Positions 40,859-54,175 of a DNA stretch of 64,000 bases are shown piece after piece (positions within the stretch are counted from its first letter, which is position 1; every line of letters starts with the position of its first letter). The DNA comes from Acanthosepion lycidas (Eukaryota; Mollusca; Cephalopoda; Sepiida; Sepiidae): positions 14,485,889 to 14,549,888 of the forward strand of contig OZ010577.1 in the NCBI GenBank assembly GCA_963932145.1, read 5' to 3'. The position numbers and the translations under genes are program-made. Under the pieces are notes generated by a model. That model saw only the letters and a list, made by a program, of their open reading frames with translations, searched no databases and was not told the origin of the DNA.

Positions 40859-42300
40859 GTGAGCGTAGCATGCAAAGGTTACGACTCACGTAACAGGGAT
40901 TTCCTTGAAAAACTGTGTGGACGCAAAATGGGTGATCGCTGTATGTTTCTCTCCTGCCGTGCGTTCTATTTACCTTTACATTCTTTCATTTCACTTTATG
41001 AACAGGCAAGAGCCTCCTCTAAAACCGGCTTACAATTATTTTTCATTCGAACTCATACAGTGAGCGTAGCATGCAAAGGTTATGACTCACGTAACAGGGA
41101 TTTCCTTGAAAAAGTGAGTGGACGCAAAATGGGTGATCGCTGTATGTTTCTCTCCTGCCGTGCGTTCTATTTACCTTTACATTCTTTCATTTCACTTTAT
41201 GAAAAAGCAAGAGCCTCCTCTAAAGCCGACTTACAATTATTTTTCATTCGAACTCATACAGTGAGCGTAGCATGCAAAGGTTACGACTCACGTAACAGGG
41301 ATTTCCTTGAAAAACTGTGTGGACGCAAAATGGGTGATCGCTGTATGTTTCTCTCCTGCCGTGCGTTCTATTTACCTTTACATTCTTTAATTTCACTTTA
41401 TGAACAGGCAAGAGCCTCCTTTAAAACCGGCTTACAATTATTTTTCATTCGAACTCATACAGTGAGCGTAGCATGCAAAGGTTACGACTCACGAAACAGG
41501 GATTTCCTTGAAAAATTGTGTGGACGCAAAATGGGTGATCGCTGTATGTTTCTCTCCTGCCGTGCGTTCTATTTACCTTTACATTCTTTCATTTCACTTT
41601 ATGAACAGGCAAGAGCCTCCTCTAAAACCGGCTTACAATTATTTTTCATTCGAACTCATACAGTGAGCGTAGCATGCAAAGGTTACGACTCACGTAACAG
41701 GGATTTCCTTGAAAAACTGTGTGGACGCAAAATGGGTGATCGCAGTATGTTTCTCTCCTGCCGTGCGTTCTATTTACCTTTACATTCTTTCATTTCACTT
41801 TATGAACAGGCAAGGGTCTCCACTAAAATCGGCTTACAATTATTTTTCATTCGAACTCATGCAGTGAGCGTAGCATGCAAAGGTTACGACTCACGTAACA
41901 GGGATTTCCTTGAAAAACTGTGTGGACGCAAAATAGGTGATCGCTGTATGTTTCTCTCCTGCCGTGCGTTCTATTTACCTTTACATTCTTTCATTTCACT
42001 TTATGAACAGGCAAGAGCCTCCTCTAAAACCGGCTTACAATTATTTTTCATTCGAACTCATACAGTGAGCGTAGCATGCGAAGGTTACGACTCACGTAAC
42101 AGGGATTTCCTTGAAAAACTGTGTGGACGCAAAATAGGTGATCGCTGTATGTTTCTCTCCTGCCGTGCGTTCTATTTACCTTTACATTCTTTCATTTCAC
42201 TTTATGAACAGGCAAGAGCCTCCTCTAAAAGCTGCTTACAATTATTTTTCATTCGAACTCATACAGTGAGCGTAGCATGCAAATGTTACGACTCACGTAA
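40859..42300. repeat. Run of type A monomers partly recopied at 44.3-45.7 kb
   Basis: Markers CTCTAGTGCCGTG (40749), GATCGCAGTATG (41742) and a GCAGTGAGCG variant (41861) recur near 44769, 45159 and 45277. The shift is 3416 bp, that is 17 monomers less one base, and the lost base is visible in GGCTTAAATTATTTTTC near 44848. All the monomers here are type A. Confidence 0.65.
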
Positions 42301-42667
42301 CAGGGATTTCCTTGAAAAACTGTGTGGACGCAAAATGGGTGATCGCTGTATGTTTCTCTCCTGCCGTGCGTTCCATTTACCTTTACATTCTTTCATTTCA
42401 CTTTATGAACAGGCAAGAGCCTCCTCTAAAACCGGCTTACAATTATTTTTCATTCGAACTCATACAGTGAGCGTAGCATGCAAAGGTTACGACTCACGTA
42501 ACAGGGATTTCCTTGAAAAACTGTGTGGACGCAAAGTGGGTGATCGCTGTATGTTTCTCTCCTGCCGTGCGTTCTATTTACCTTTACATTCTTTCATTTA
42601 ACTTTATGAACAGGCAAGGGCCTCCTCTAAAACCGACTTACAATTATTTTTCATTCGAACTCATACA

Positions 42668-43471
42668 GTGAGCGTAGAATGCAAAGGTTACGACTCACGT
42701 AACAGGGATTTCCTTGAAAAAATGTGTGGACGCAAAATGGGTGATCGCTGTATGTTTTTCTCCTGCCGTGCGTTCTATTTACCTTTACATTCTTTCATTT
42801 CTCTTTATGAACAGGCAAGGGTCTCCACTAAAACCGGCTTACAATTATTTTTCATTCGAACTCATACACTGAGCGTAGCATGCAAAGGATACTATTCATA
42901 TAACAGGGATTTCCTTGAAAAACTGTGTGGACGCAAAATGGGTGATCGCTGTATGTTTCTCTCCTGCCGTGCGTTCTATTTACCTTTACATTCTTTCATT
43001 TAACTTAGGGAACAGGCAAGGGCCTCCTCTAAAACCGACTTACAATTATTTTTCATTCGAACTCATACAGTGAGCGTAGAATGCAAAGGTTACGACTCAC
43101 GTAACAGGGATTTCCTTGAAAAAATGTGTGGACGCAAAATGGGTGATCGCTGTATGTTTTTCTCCTGCCGTGCGTTCTATTTACCTTTACATTCTTTCAT
43201 TTAACTTTATGAACAGGCAAGGGTCTCCACTAAAACTGGCTTACAATTATTTTTCATTCGAACTCATACACTGAGCGTAGCATGCAAAGGATACTATTCA
43301 TATAACAGGGATTTCCTTGAAAAACTGTGTGGACGCAAAATGGGTGATCGCTGTATGTTTCTCTCCTGCCGTGCGTTCTATTTACCTTTACATTCTTTCA
43401 TTTAAATTTATGAACAGGCAAGAGGCTCCACTAAAAGCTGCTTACAATTATTTTTCATTCGAACTCATACA
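42668..43471. repeat. Dimer I, two tandem copies (402 bp each)
   Basis: The dimer of 40055-40456 is present twice in tandem. The first copy ends in CATTTAACTTAGGGAACAGG (a private change near 43007), and the second ends in CATTTAAATTTATG, as in the isolated copy. Confidence 0.82.
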
Positions 43472-46400
43472 GTGAGCGTAGCATGCAAAGGTTACGACTC
43501 ACGTAACAGGGATTTCCTTGAAAAAATGTGTGGACGCAAAATGGGTGATCGCTGTATGTTTTTCTCCTGCCGTGCGTTCTATTTACCTTTACATTCTTTC
43601 ATTTCACTTTATGAACAGGCAAGAGCCTCCTCTAAAACCGGCTTACAATTATTTTTCATTCGAACTCATACAGTGAGCGTAGCATGCAAAGGATACTATT
43701 CATATAACAGGGATTTCCTTGAAAAACTGTGTGGACGCAAAATGGGTGATCGCTGTATGTTTCTCTCCTGCCGTGCGTTCTATTTACCGTTACATTCTTT
43801 CATTTAACTTTATGAACAGGCAAGAGGCTCCTCTAAAAGCTGCTTACAATTATTTTTCATTCGAACTCATACAGTGAGCGTAGCATTCAAAGGTTACGAC
43901 TCACGTAACAGGGATTTCCTTGAAAAACAGTGTAGACGCAAAGTGGGTGATCGCTGTATGTTTCTCTCCTGCCGTGCGTTCTATTTACCTTTACATTCTT
44001 TCATTTCACTTTATGAACAGGCAAGAGCCTCCTCTAAAACCGGCTTACAATTATTTTTCATTCGAACTCATACAGTGAGCGTAGCATGCAAAGGATACTA
44101 TTCATATAACAGGGATTTCCTTGAAAAACTGTGTGGACGCAAAGTGGGTGATCGCTGTATGTTTCTCTCCTGCCGTGCGTTCTATTTACCTTTACATTCT
44201 TTCATTTCACTTTATGAACAGGCAAGAGGCTCCTCTAAAAGCTGCTTACAATTATTTTTCATTCGAACTCATACAGTGAGCGTAGCATGCAAAGGATACT
44301 ATTCATATAACAGGGATTTCCTTGAAAAACTGTGTGGACGCAAAATGGGTGATCGCTGTATGTTTCTCTCCTGCCGTGCGTTCTATTTACCTTTACATTC
44401 TTTCATTTCCCTTTATGAACAGGCAAGGGTCTCCTCTAAAACCGGCTTACAATTATTTTTCATTCGAACTCATACAGTGAGCGTAGCATGCAAAGGATAC
44501 TATTAATATAACAGGGATTTCCTTGAAAAACTGTGTGGACGCAAAATGGGTGATCGCTGTATGTTTCTCTCCTGCCGTGCGTTCTATTTACCTTTACATT
44601 CTTTCATTTCACTTTATGAACAGGCAAGAGCCTCCTCTAAAACCGGCTTACAATTATTTTTCATTCGAACTCATACAGTGAGCGTAGCATGCAAAGGTTA
44701 CGACTCACGTAACAGGGATTTCCTTGAAAAACTGTGTGGACGCAAAGTGGGTGATCGCTCTATGTTTCTCTAGTGCCGTGCGTTCTATTTACCTTTACAT
44801 TCTTTCATTTCACTTAATGAACAGGCAAGAGCCTCCTCTAAAACCGGCTTAAATTATTTTTCATTCGAACTCATACAGTGAGCGTAGCATGCAAAGGTTA
44901 CGACTCACGTAACAGGGATTTCCTTGAAAAACTGTGTGGACGAAAAATGGGTGATCGCTGTATGTTTCTCTCCTGCCGTGCGTTCTATTTACCTTTACAT
45001 TCTTTCATTTCACTTTATGAACAGGCAAGAGCCTCCTCTAAAACCGGCTTACAATTATTTTTCATTCGAACTCATACAGTGAGCGTTGCATGCAAAGGTT
45101 ACGACTCACGTAACAGGGATTTCCTTGAAAAACTGTGTGGACGCAAAATGGGTGATCGCAGCATGTTTCTCTCCTGCCGTGCGTTCTATTTACCTTTACA
45201 TTCTTTCATTTCACTTTATGAATAGGCAAGGGTCTCCACTAAAACCGGCTTACAATTATTTTTCATTCGAACTGATGCAGTGAGCGTAGCATGCAAAGGT
45301 TACGACTCACGTAACAGGGATTTACTTGAAAAACTGTGTTGACGCAAAGTGGGTGATCGCTGTATGTTTCTCTCCTGCCGTGCGTTCTATTTACCTTTAC
45401 CTTCTTTCATTTCACTTTATGAACAGGCAAGGGTCTCCACTAAAACCGGCTTACAATTATTTTTCATTCGAACTCATACAGTGAGCGTAGCATGCAAAGG
45501 TTACGACTCACGTAACAGGGATTTCCTTGAAAAACAGTGTGGACGCAAAATAGGTGATCGCTGTATGTTTCTCTCCTGCCGTGCGTTCTATTTACCTTTA
45601 CATTCTTTCATTTCACTTTATGAACATGCAAGAGGCTCCTCTAAAAGCTGCTTACAATTATTTTTCATTCGAACTCATACAGTGAGCGTAGCATGCAAAG
45701 GTTACGACTCACGTAACAGGGATTTCCTTGAAAAACTGTGTGGACGCAAAATGGGTGATCGCTGTATGTTTCTCTCCTGCCGTGCGTTCTATTTACCTTT
45801 ACATTCTTTCATTTCACTTTATGGACAGGCAAGAGGCTCCTCTAAAAGCTGCTTACAATTATTTTTCATTCGAACTCATACAGTGAGCGTAGCATGCAAA
45901 GGTTACGACTCACGTAACAGGGATTTCCTTGAAAAACTGTGTGGACGCAAAATGGGTGATCGCTGTATGTTTCTCTCCTGCCGTGCGTTCTATTTACCTT
46001 TACATTCTTTCATTTCACTTTATGAACAGGCAAGAGCCTCCTCTAAAACCGGCTTACAATTATTTTTCATTCGAACTCATACAGTGAGCGTAGCATGCAA
46101 AGGATAATATTCATATAACAGGGATTTCCTTGAAAAACTGTGTGGACGCAAAATGGGTGATCGCTGTATGTTTCTCTCCTGCCGTGCGTTCTATTTACCT
46201 TTACATTCTTTCATTTAACTTTATGAACAGGCAAGAGGCTCCTCTAAAAGCTGCTTACAATTATTTTTCATTCGAACTCATACAGTGAGCGTAGCATGCA
46301 ACGGTTACGACTCACGTAACAGGGATTTCCTTGAAAAACTGTGTGGACGCAAAATGGGTGATTGCTGTATGTTTCTCTCCTGCCGTGCGTTCTATTTACC

Positions 46401-47489
46401 TTTACATTTTTTCATTTAACTTTATGAACAACCAAGAGCCTCCTCTGAAACCGGCTTACAATTATTTTTCATTCGAACTCATACAGTGAGCGTAGCATGC
46501 AAAGGTTACGACTCACGTAACAGGGATTTCCTTGAAAAACTGTGTGGACGCAAAATGGGTGATCGTTGTATGTTTCTCTCCTGCCGAGCGTTCTATTTAC
46601 CTTTACATTCTTTCATTTCACTTTATGAACAGGCAAGAGCCTCCTCTAAAACCGGCTTACAATTATTTTTCATTCGAACTCATACAGTGAGCGTAGCATG
46701 CAAAGGATACTATTCATATGACAGGGATTTCCTTGAAAAACTGTGTGGACGCAAAATGGGTGATCGCTGAATGTTTGTCTCCTGCCGTGCGTTCTATTTA
46801 CCTTTACATTCTTTCATTTAACTTTATGAACAGGCAAGAGCCTCCGCTAAATCTGCTTACAATTATTTTTCATTCGAACTCATACAGTGAGCGTAGCATG
46901 CAAAGGTTACGACTCACGTAACAGGGATTTCCATGAAAAACTGTGTGGACGCAAAATGGGTGATCGCTGTATGTTTCTCTCCTGCCGTGCGTTCTATTTA
47001 CCTTTACATTATTTCATTTCACTTTATGAACAGGCTAGAGCCTCCTCTAAAACCGGCTTGCAATTATTTTTCATTCGAACTCATACAGTGAGCGTAGCAT
47101 GCAAAGGATACTATTCATATAACAGGGATTTCCTTGAAAAACGGTGTGGACGCAAAATGGGTGATCGCTGTATGTTTCTCTCCTGCCGTGCGTTCTATTT
47201 ACCTTTACATTCTTTCATTTCACTTTATGAACAGGCAAGAGCCTCCTCTAAAACCGGCTTACAATTATTTTTCATTCGAACTCATACAGTGAGCGTAGCA
47301 TGCAATGGTTACGACTCACGTAACAGGGATTTCCTTGAAAAACTGTGTGGACGCAAAATGGGTGATCGCTGTATGTTTCTCTCCTGCCGTGCGTTCTATT
47401 TACCTTTACATTCTTTCATTTAACTTTATGAACAGGCAAGAGACTCCTCTAAAATCTGCTTACAATTATTTTTCATTCGAACCCATACA

Positions 47490-49097
47490 GTGAGCGTAGC
47501 ATGCAACGGTTACGACTCACGTAACAGGGATTTCCTTGAAAAACTGTGTGGACGCAAAATGGGTTATTGCTGTATGTTTCTCTCCTGCCGTGCGTTCTAT
47601 TTACCTTTACATTCTTTCATTTAACTTTATGAACAGGCAAGAGCCTCCTCTAAAACCGGCTTACAATTATTTTTCATTCGAACTCATACAGTGAGCGTAG
47701 CATGCAAAGGTTACGACTCACGTAACAGGGATTTCCTTGATAAACTGTGTGGACGCAAAATGGGTGATCGCTGTATGTTTCTCTCCTGCCGTGCGTTCTA
47801 TTTACCTTTACATTCATTCATTTCACTTTATGAACAACCATGAGCCTCCTCTAAAACCGGCTTACAATTATTTTTCATTCGAACTCATACAGTGAGCGTA
47901 GCATGCAAAGGATAATATTCATATAACAGGGATTTCCTTGAAAAACTGTGTGGACGCAAAATGGGTGATCGCTGTATGTTTCTCTCCTGCCGTGCGTTCT
48001 ATTTACCTTTACATTCTTTCATTTAACTTTATGAACAGGTAAGAGGCTCCTCTAAAAGCTGCTTACAATTATTTTTCATTCGAACTCATACAGTGAGCGT
48101 AGCATGCAATGGTTACGACTCACGTAACAGGGATTTCCTTGAAAAACTGTGTGGACGCAAAATGGGTGATTGCTGTATGTTTCTCTCCTGCTGTGCGTTC
48201 TATTTACCTTTACATTCTTTCATTTAACTTTATGAACAGGCAAGAGCCTCCTCTAAAACCGGCTTACAATTATTTTTCATTCGAACTCATACAGTGAGCG
48301 TAGCATGCAAAGGTTACGACTCACGTAACAGGGATTTCCTTGATAAACTGTGTGGACGCAAAATGGGTGATCGCTGTATGTTTCTCTCCTGCCGTGCGTT
48401 CTATTTACCTTTACATTCATTCATTTCACTTTATGAACAACCAAGAGCCTCCTCTAAAACCGGCTTACAATTATTTTTCATTCGAACTCATACAGTGAGC
48501 GTAGCATGCAAAGGATAATATTCATATAACAGGGATTTCCTTGAAAAACTGTGTGGACGCAAAATGGGTGATCGCTGTATGTTTCTCTCCTGCCGTGCGT
48601 TCTATTTACCTTTACATTCTTTCATTTAACTTTATGAACAGGTAAGAGGCTCCTCTAAAAGCTGCTTACAATTATTTTTCATTCGAACTCATACAGTGAC
48701 CGTAGCATGCAATGGTTACGACTCACGTAACAGGGATTTCCTTGAAAAACTGTGTGGACGCAAAATGGGTGATTGCTGTATGTTTCTCTCCTGCCGTGCG
48801 TTCTATTTACCTTTACATTCTTTCATTTAACTTTATGAACAGGCAAGAGCCTCCTCTAAAACCGGCTTACAATTATTTTTCATTCGAACTCATACAGTGA
48901 GCGTAGCATGCAAAGGTTACGACTCACGTAACAGGGATTTCCTTGAAAAACTGTGTGGACGCAAAATGGGTGATCGCTGTATGTTTCTCTCCTGCCGTGC
49001 GTTCTATTTACCTTTACATTCATTCATTTCACTTTATGAACAACCAAGAGCCTCCTCTAAAACCGGCTTACAATTATTTTTCATTCGAACTCATACA
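47490..49097. repeat. Trimer K nested in HOR J copy 1 (603-bp step)
   Basis: A three-monomer unit repeats at 47490, 48093 and 48696, marked by CAATGG or CAACGG after GCATG, GGGTGATTGCTG or GGGTTATTGCTG, CATTCATTCATTTC with GAACAACCA, and GGATAATATTC. The same trimer run is inherited by HOR J copy 2 from about 50504. Confidence 0.85.
48031..48046 (+). other. Chance splice-like motif in trimer K monomers
   Basis: A C-to-T change turns the consensus AACAGGCAAGAG into AACAGGTAAGAG, directly after the pyrimidine-rich stretch. The result resembles a 3' splice site fused to a 5' splice site. It occurs four times by HOR copying (GT at 48039, 48642, 51053 and 51656). There is no evidence that the array is transcribed or spliced, and the motif is noted only for completeness. 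Confidence 0.3.
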
Positions 49098-49499
49098 GTG
49101 AGCGTAGCATGCAAAGGTTACGACTCACGTAACAGGGATTTCCTTGAAAAACTGTGTGGACGCAAAATGGGTGATCGCTGTATGTTTCTCTCCTGCCGTG
49201 CGTTCTATTTACCTTTACATTCTTTCATTTCACTTTATGAAAAGGCAAGAGCATCCTCTAAAACCGGCTTACAATTATTTTTCATTCGACCTCATACAGT
49301 GAGCGTAGCATGCAAAGGTTACGACTCACGTAACAGGGATTTCCTTGAAAAACTGTGTGGACGCAAAATGGGTGATCGCTGTATGTTTCTCTCCTGCCGT
49401 GCGTTCTATTTACCTTTACATTCTTTCATTTCACGTTATGAACAGGCAAGATCCTCCACTAAAACCGGCTTACAATTATTTTTCATTCGAACTCATACA

Positions 49500-52400
49500 G
49501 TGAGCGTAGCATGCAAAGGTTACGACTCACGTAACAGGGATTTCCTTGAAAAACTGTGTGGACGCAAAATGGGTGATCGTTGTATGTTTCTCTCCTGCCG
49601 AGCGTTCTATTTACCTTTACATTCTTTCATTTCACTTTATGAACAGGCAAGAGCCTCCTCTAAAACCGGCTTACAATTATTTTTCATTCGAACTCATACA
49701 GTGAGCGTAGCATGCAAAGGATACTATTGATATGACAGGGATTTCCTTGAAAAACTGTGTGGACGCAAAATGGGTGATCGCTGAATGTTTGTCTCCTGCC
49801 GTGCGTTCTATTTACCTTTACATTCTTTCATTTAACTTTATGAACAGGCAAGAGCCTCCGCTAAATCTGCTTACAATTATTTTTCATTCGAACTCATACA
49901 GTGAGCGTAGCATGCAAAGGTTACGACTCACGTAACAGGGATTTCCATGAAAAACTGTGTGGACGCAAAATGGGTGATCGCTGTATGTTTCTCTCCTGCC
50001 GTGCGTTCTATTTACCTTTACATTATTTCATTTCACTTTATGAACAGGCTAGAGCCTCCTCTAAAACCGGCTTGCAATTATTTTTCATTCGAACTCATAC
50101 AGTGAGCGTAGCATGCAAAGGATACTATTCATATAACAGGGATTTCCTTGAAAAACGGTGTGGACGCAAAATGGGTGATCGCTGTATGTTTCTCTCCTGC
50201 CGTGCGTTCTATTTACCTTTACATTCTTTCATTTCACTTTATGAACAGGCAAGAGCCTCCTCTAAAACCGGCTTACAATTATTTTTCATTCGAACTCATA
50301 CAGTGAGCGTAGCATGCAATGGTTACGACTCACGTAACAGGGATTTCCTTGAAAAACTGTGTGGACGCAAAATGGGTGATCGCTGTATGTTTCTCTCCTG
50401 CCGTGCGTTCTACTTACCTTTACATTCTTTCATTTAACTTTATGAACAGGCAAGAGACTCCTCTAAAATCTGCTTACAATTATTTTTCATTCGAACCCAT
50501 ACAGTGAGCGTAGCATGCAACGGTTACGACTCACGTAACAGGGATTTCCTTGAAAAACTGTGTGGACGCAAAATGGGTTATTGCTGTATGTTTCTCTCCT
50601 GCCGTGCGTTCTATTTACCTTTACATTCTTTCATTTAACTTTATGAACAGGCAAGAGCCTCCTCTAAAACCGGCTTACAATTATTTTTCATTCGAATTCA
50701 TACAGTGAGCGTAGCATGCAAAGGTTACGACTCACGTAACAGGGATTTCCTTCATAAACTGTGTGGACGCAAAATGGGTGATCGCTGTATGTTTCTCTCC
50801 TGCCGTGCGTTCTATTTACCTTTACATTCATTCATTTCACTTTATGAACAACCAAGAGCCTCCTCTAAAACCGGCTTACAATTATTTTTCATTCGAACTC
50901 ATACAGTGAGCGTAGCATGCAAAGGATAATATTCATATAACAGGGATTTCCTTGAAAAACTGTGTGGACGCAAAATGGGTGATCGCTGTATGTTTCTCTC
51001 CTGCCGTGCGTTCTATTTACCTTTACATTCTTTCATTTAACTTTATGAACAGGTAAGAGGCTCCTCTAAAAGCTGCTTACAATTATTTTTCATTCGAACT
51101 CATACAGTGAGCGTAGCATGCAATGGTTACGACTCACGTAACAGGGATTTCCTTGAAAAACTGTGTGGACGCAAAATGGGTGATTGCTGTATGTTTCTCT
51201 CCTGCTGTGCGTTCTATTTACCTTTACATTCTTTCATTTAACTTTATGAACAGGCAAGAGCCTCCTCTAAAACCGGCTTACAATTATTTTTCATTCGAAC
51301 TCATACAGTGAGCGTAGCATGCAAAGGTTACGACTCACGTAACAGGGATTTCCTTGATAAACTGTGTGGACGCAAAATGGGTGATCGCTGTATGTTTCTC
51401 TCCTGCCGTGCGTTCTATTTACCTTTACATTCATTCATTTCACTTTATGAACAACCAAGAGCCTCCTCTAAAACCGGCTTACAATTATTTTTCATTCGAA
51501 CTCATACAGTGAGCGTAGCATGCAAAGGATAATATTCATATAACAGGGATTTCCTTGAAAAACTGTGTGGACGCAAAATGGGTGATCGCTGTATGTTTCT
51601 CTCCTGCCGTGCGTTCTATTTACCTTTACATTCTTTCATTTAACTTTATGAACAGGTAAGAGGCTCCTCTAAAAGCTGCTTACAATTATTTTTCATTCGA
51701 ACTCATACAGTGACCGTAGCATGCAATGGTTACGACTCACGTAACAGGGATTTCCTTGAAAAACTGTGTGGACGCAAAATGGGTGATTGCTGTATGTTTC
51801 TCTCCTGCCGTGCGTTCTATTTACCTTTACATTCTTTCATTTAACTTTATGAACAGGCAAGAGCCTCCTCTAAAACCGGCTTACAATTATTTTTCATTCG
51901 AACTCATACAGTGAGCGTAGCATGCAAAGGTTACGACTCACGTAACAGGGATTTCCTTGAAAAACTGTGTGGACGCAAAATGGGTGATCGCTGTATGTTT
52001 CTCTCCTGCCGTGCGTTCTATTTACCTTTACATTCATTCATTTCACTTTATGAACAACCAAGAGCCTCCTCTAAAACCGGCTTACAATTATTTTTCATTC
52101 GAACTCATACAGTGAGCGTAGCATGCAAAGGTTACGACTCACGTAACAGGGATTTCCTTGAAAAACTGTGTGGACGCAAAATGGGTGATCGCTGTATGTT
52201 TCTCTCCTGCCGTGCGTTCTATTTACCTTTACATTCTTTCATTTCACTTTATGAAAAGGCAAGAGCATCCTCTAAAACCGGCTTACAATTATTTTTCATT
52301 CGACCTCATACAGTGAGCGTAGCATGCAAAGGTTACGACTCACGTAACAGGGATTTCCTTGAAAAACTGTGTGGACGCAAAATGGGTGATCGCTGTATGT

Positions 52401-52513
52401 TTCTCTCCTGCCGTGCGTTCTATTTACCTTTACATTCTTTCATTTCACGTTATGAACAGGCAAGATCCTCCACTAAAACCGGCTTACAATTATTTTTCAT
52501 TCGAACTCATACA
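49500..52513. repeat. HOR J copy 2 (15 monomers, 3014 bp)
   Basis: Near-identical to copy 1 at a step of 3014 bp, with the same one-base loss. Private changes include TATTGATATGAC near 49727, TTCTACTTACC near 50408, CGAATTCATAC near 50693 and CTTCATAAAC near 50750. It runs directly into the L 7-mer. Confidence 0.92.
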
Positions 52514-54120
52514 GTGAGCGTAGCATGCAAAGGTTACGACTCACGTAACAGGGATTTCCTTGAAAAACTGTGTGGACGCAAAATGGGTGATCGCTGTATG
52601 TTTCTCTCCTTCCGTGCGTTCTATTTACCTTTACATTCTTTCATTTCACTTTATGAACAGGCAAGAGCCTCCTCTAAAAACGGCTTACAATTATTTTTCA
52701 TTCGAACTCATACAGTGAGCGTAGCATGCAACGGTTACGACTCACGTAACAGGGATTTCCTTGAAAAACTGTGTGGACGCAAAATGGGTGATTGCTGTAT
52801 GTTTCTCTCCTGCCGTGCGTTCTATTTACCTTTACATTCATTCATTTCACTTTATGAACAACCAAGAGCCTCCTCTAAAACCGGCTTACAATTATTTTTC
52901 ATTCGAACTCATACAGTGAGCGTAGCATGCAAAGGTTACGACTCACGTAACAGGGATTTCCTTGAAAAACTGTGTGGACGCAAAATGGGTGATCGCTGTA
53001 TGTTTCTCTCCTGCCGTGCGTTCTATTTACCTTTACATTCTTTCATTTCACGTTATGAACAGGCAAGAGCCTCCACTAAAACCGGCTTACAATTATTTTT
53101 CATTCGAACTCATACAGTGAGCGTAGCATGCAAAGGTTACGACTCACGTAACAGGGATTTCCTTGAAAAACTGTGTGGACGCAAAATGGATGATTGCTGT
53201 ATGTTTCTCTCCTGCCGTGCGTTCTATTTACCTTTACATTCTTTCATTTAACTTTATGAACAGGCAAGAGCCTCCTCTAAAACCGGCTTACAATTATTTT
53301 TCATTCGAACTCATACAGTGAGCGTAGCATGCAAAGGTTACGACTCACGTAACAGGGATTTCCTTGAAAAACTGTGTGGACGCAAAATAAGTGATCGCTG
53401 TATGTTTCTCTCCTGCCGTGCGTTCTATTTACCTTTACATTCATTCATTTCACTTTATGAACAACCAAGAGCCTCCTCTAAAACCGGCTTACAATTATTT
53501 TTCATTCGAACTCATACAGTGAGCGTAGCATGCAAAGGTTACGACTCACGTAACAGGGATTTCCTTGAAAAACTGTGTGGACGCAAAATGGGTGATCGCT
53601 GTATGTTTCTCTCCTGCCGTGCGTTCTATTTACCTTTACATTCTTTCATTTCACTTTATGAAAAGGCAAGAGCATCCTCTAAAACCGGCTTACAATTATT
53701 TTTCATTCGACCTCATACAGTGAGCGTAGCATGCAAAGGTTACGACTCACGTAACAGGGATTTCCTTGAAAAACTGTGTGGACGCAAAATGCGTGATCGC
53801 TGTATGTTTCTCTCCTGCCGTGCGTTCTATTTACCTTTACATTCTTTCATTTCACGTTATGAACAGGCAAGAGCCTCCACTAAAACCGGCTAACAATTAT
53901 TTTTCATTCGAACTCATACACTGAGCGTAGCATGCAAAGGTTACGACTCACGTAACAGGGATTTCCTTGAAAAACTGTGTGGACGCAAAATGGGTGATCG
54001 CTGTATGTTTCTCTCCTTCCGTGCGTTCTATTTACCTTTACATTCTTTCATTTCACTTTATGAACAGGCAAGAGCCTCCTCTAAAACCGGCTTACAATTA
54101 TTTTTCATTCGAACTCATAC
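51911..54120. repeat. HOR L, 7-mer of 1407 bp, one full and one partial copy
   Basis: CGACCTCATAC at 52301 recurs at 53708, and CTCCTTCCGTGCG near 52606 recurs 1407 bp later. The first copy (51911-53317) overlaps the end of HOR J copy 2, so the 7-mer duplication probably came after, or incorporated, J material. Homology ends near 54120. Confidence 0.82.
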
Positions 54121-54175
54121 AGTGAGCGTAGCATGCAAAGGATAATATTCATATAACAGGGATTTCCTTGAAAAA

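Larger units (their letters stand above)
46486..49499. repeat. HOR J copy 1 (15 monomers, 3014 bp)
   Basis: GATCGTTGTATG with GCCGAGCG at 46561 recurs at 49575. The unit is one base short of 15 x 201 because of CGCTAAATCTGC near 46854. Other shared markers are GGATTTCCATG, CATTATTTCATTTC, CAGGCTAGAG, GAAAAACGGTG, AGAGACTCC with AAAATCTGC, and the trimer K. Confidence 0.92.

Noticed and set aside
45265-45280. Hammerhead ribozyme core (CTGATG), as found in some satellites
   Set aside because: CTGATG appears only as a private variant near 45272. The conserved CUGANGA and GAAA elements and three stems are not present in the consensus monomer on either strand.
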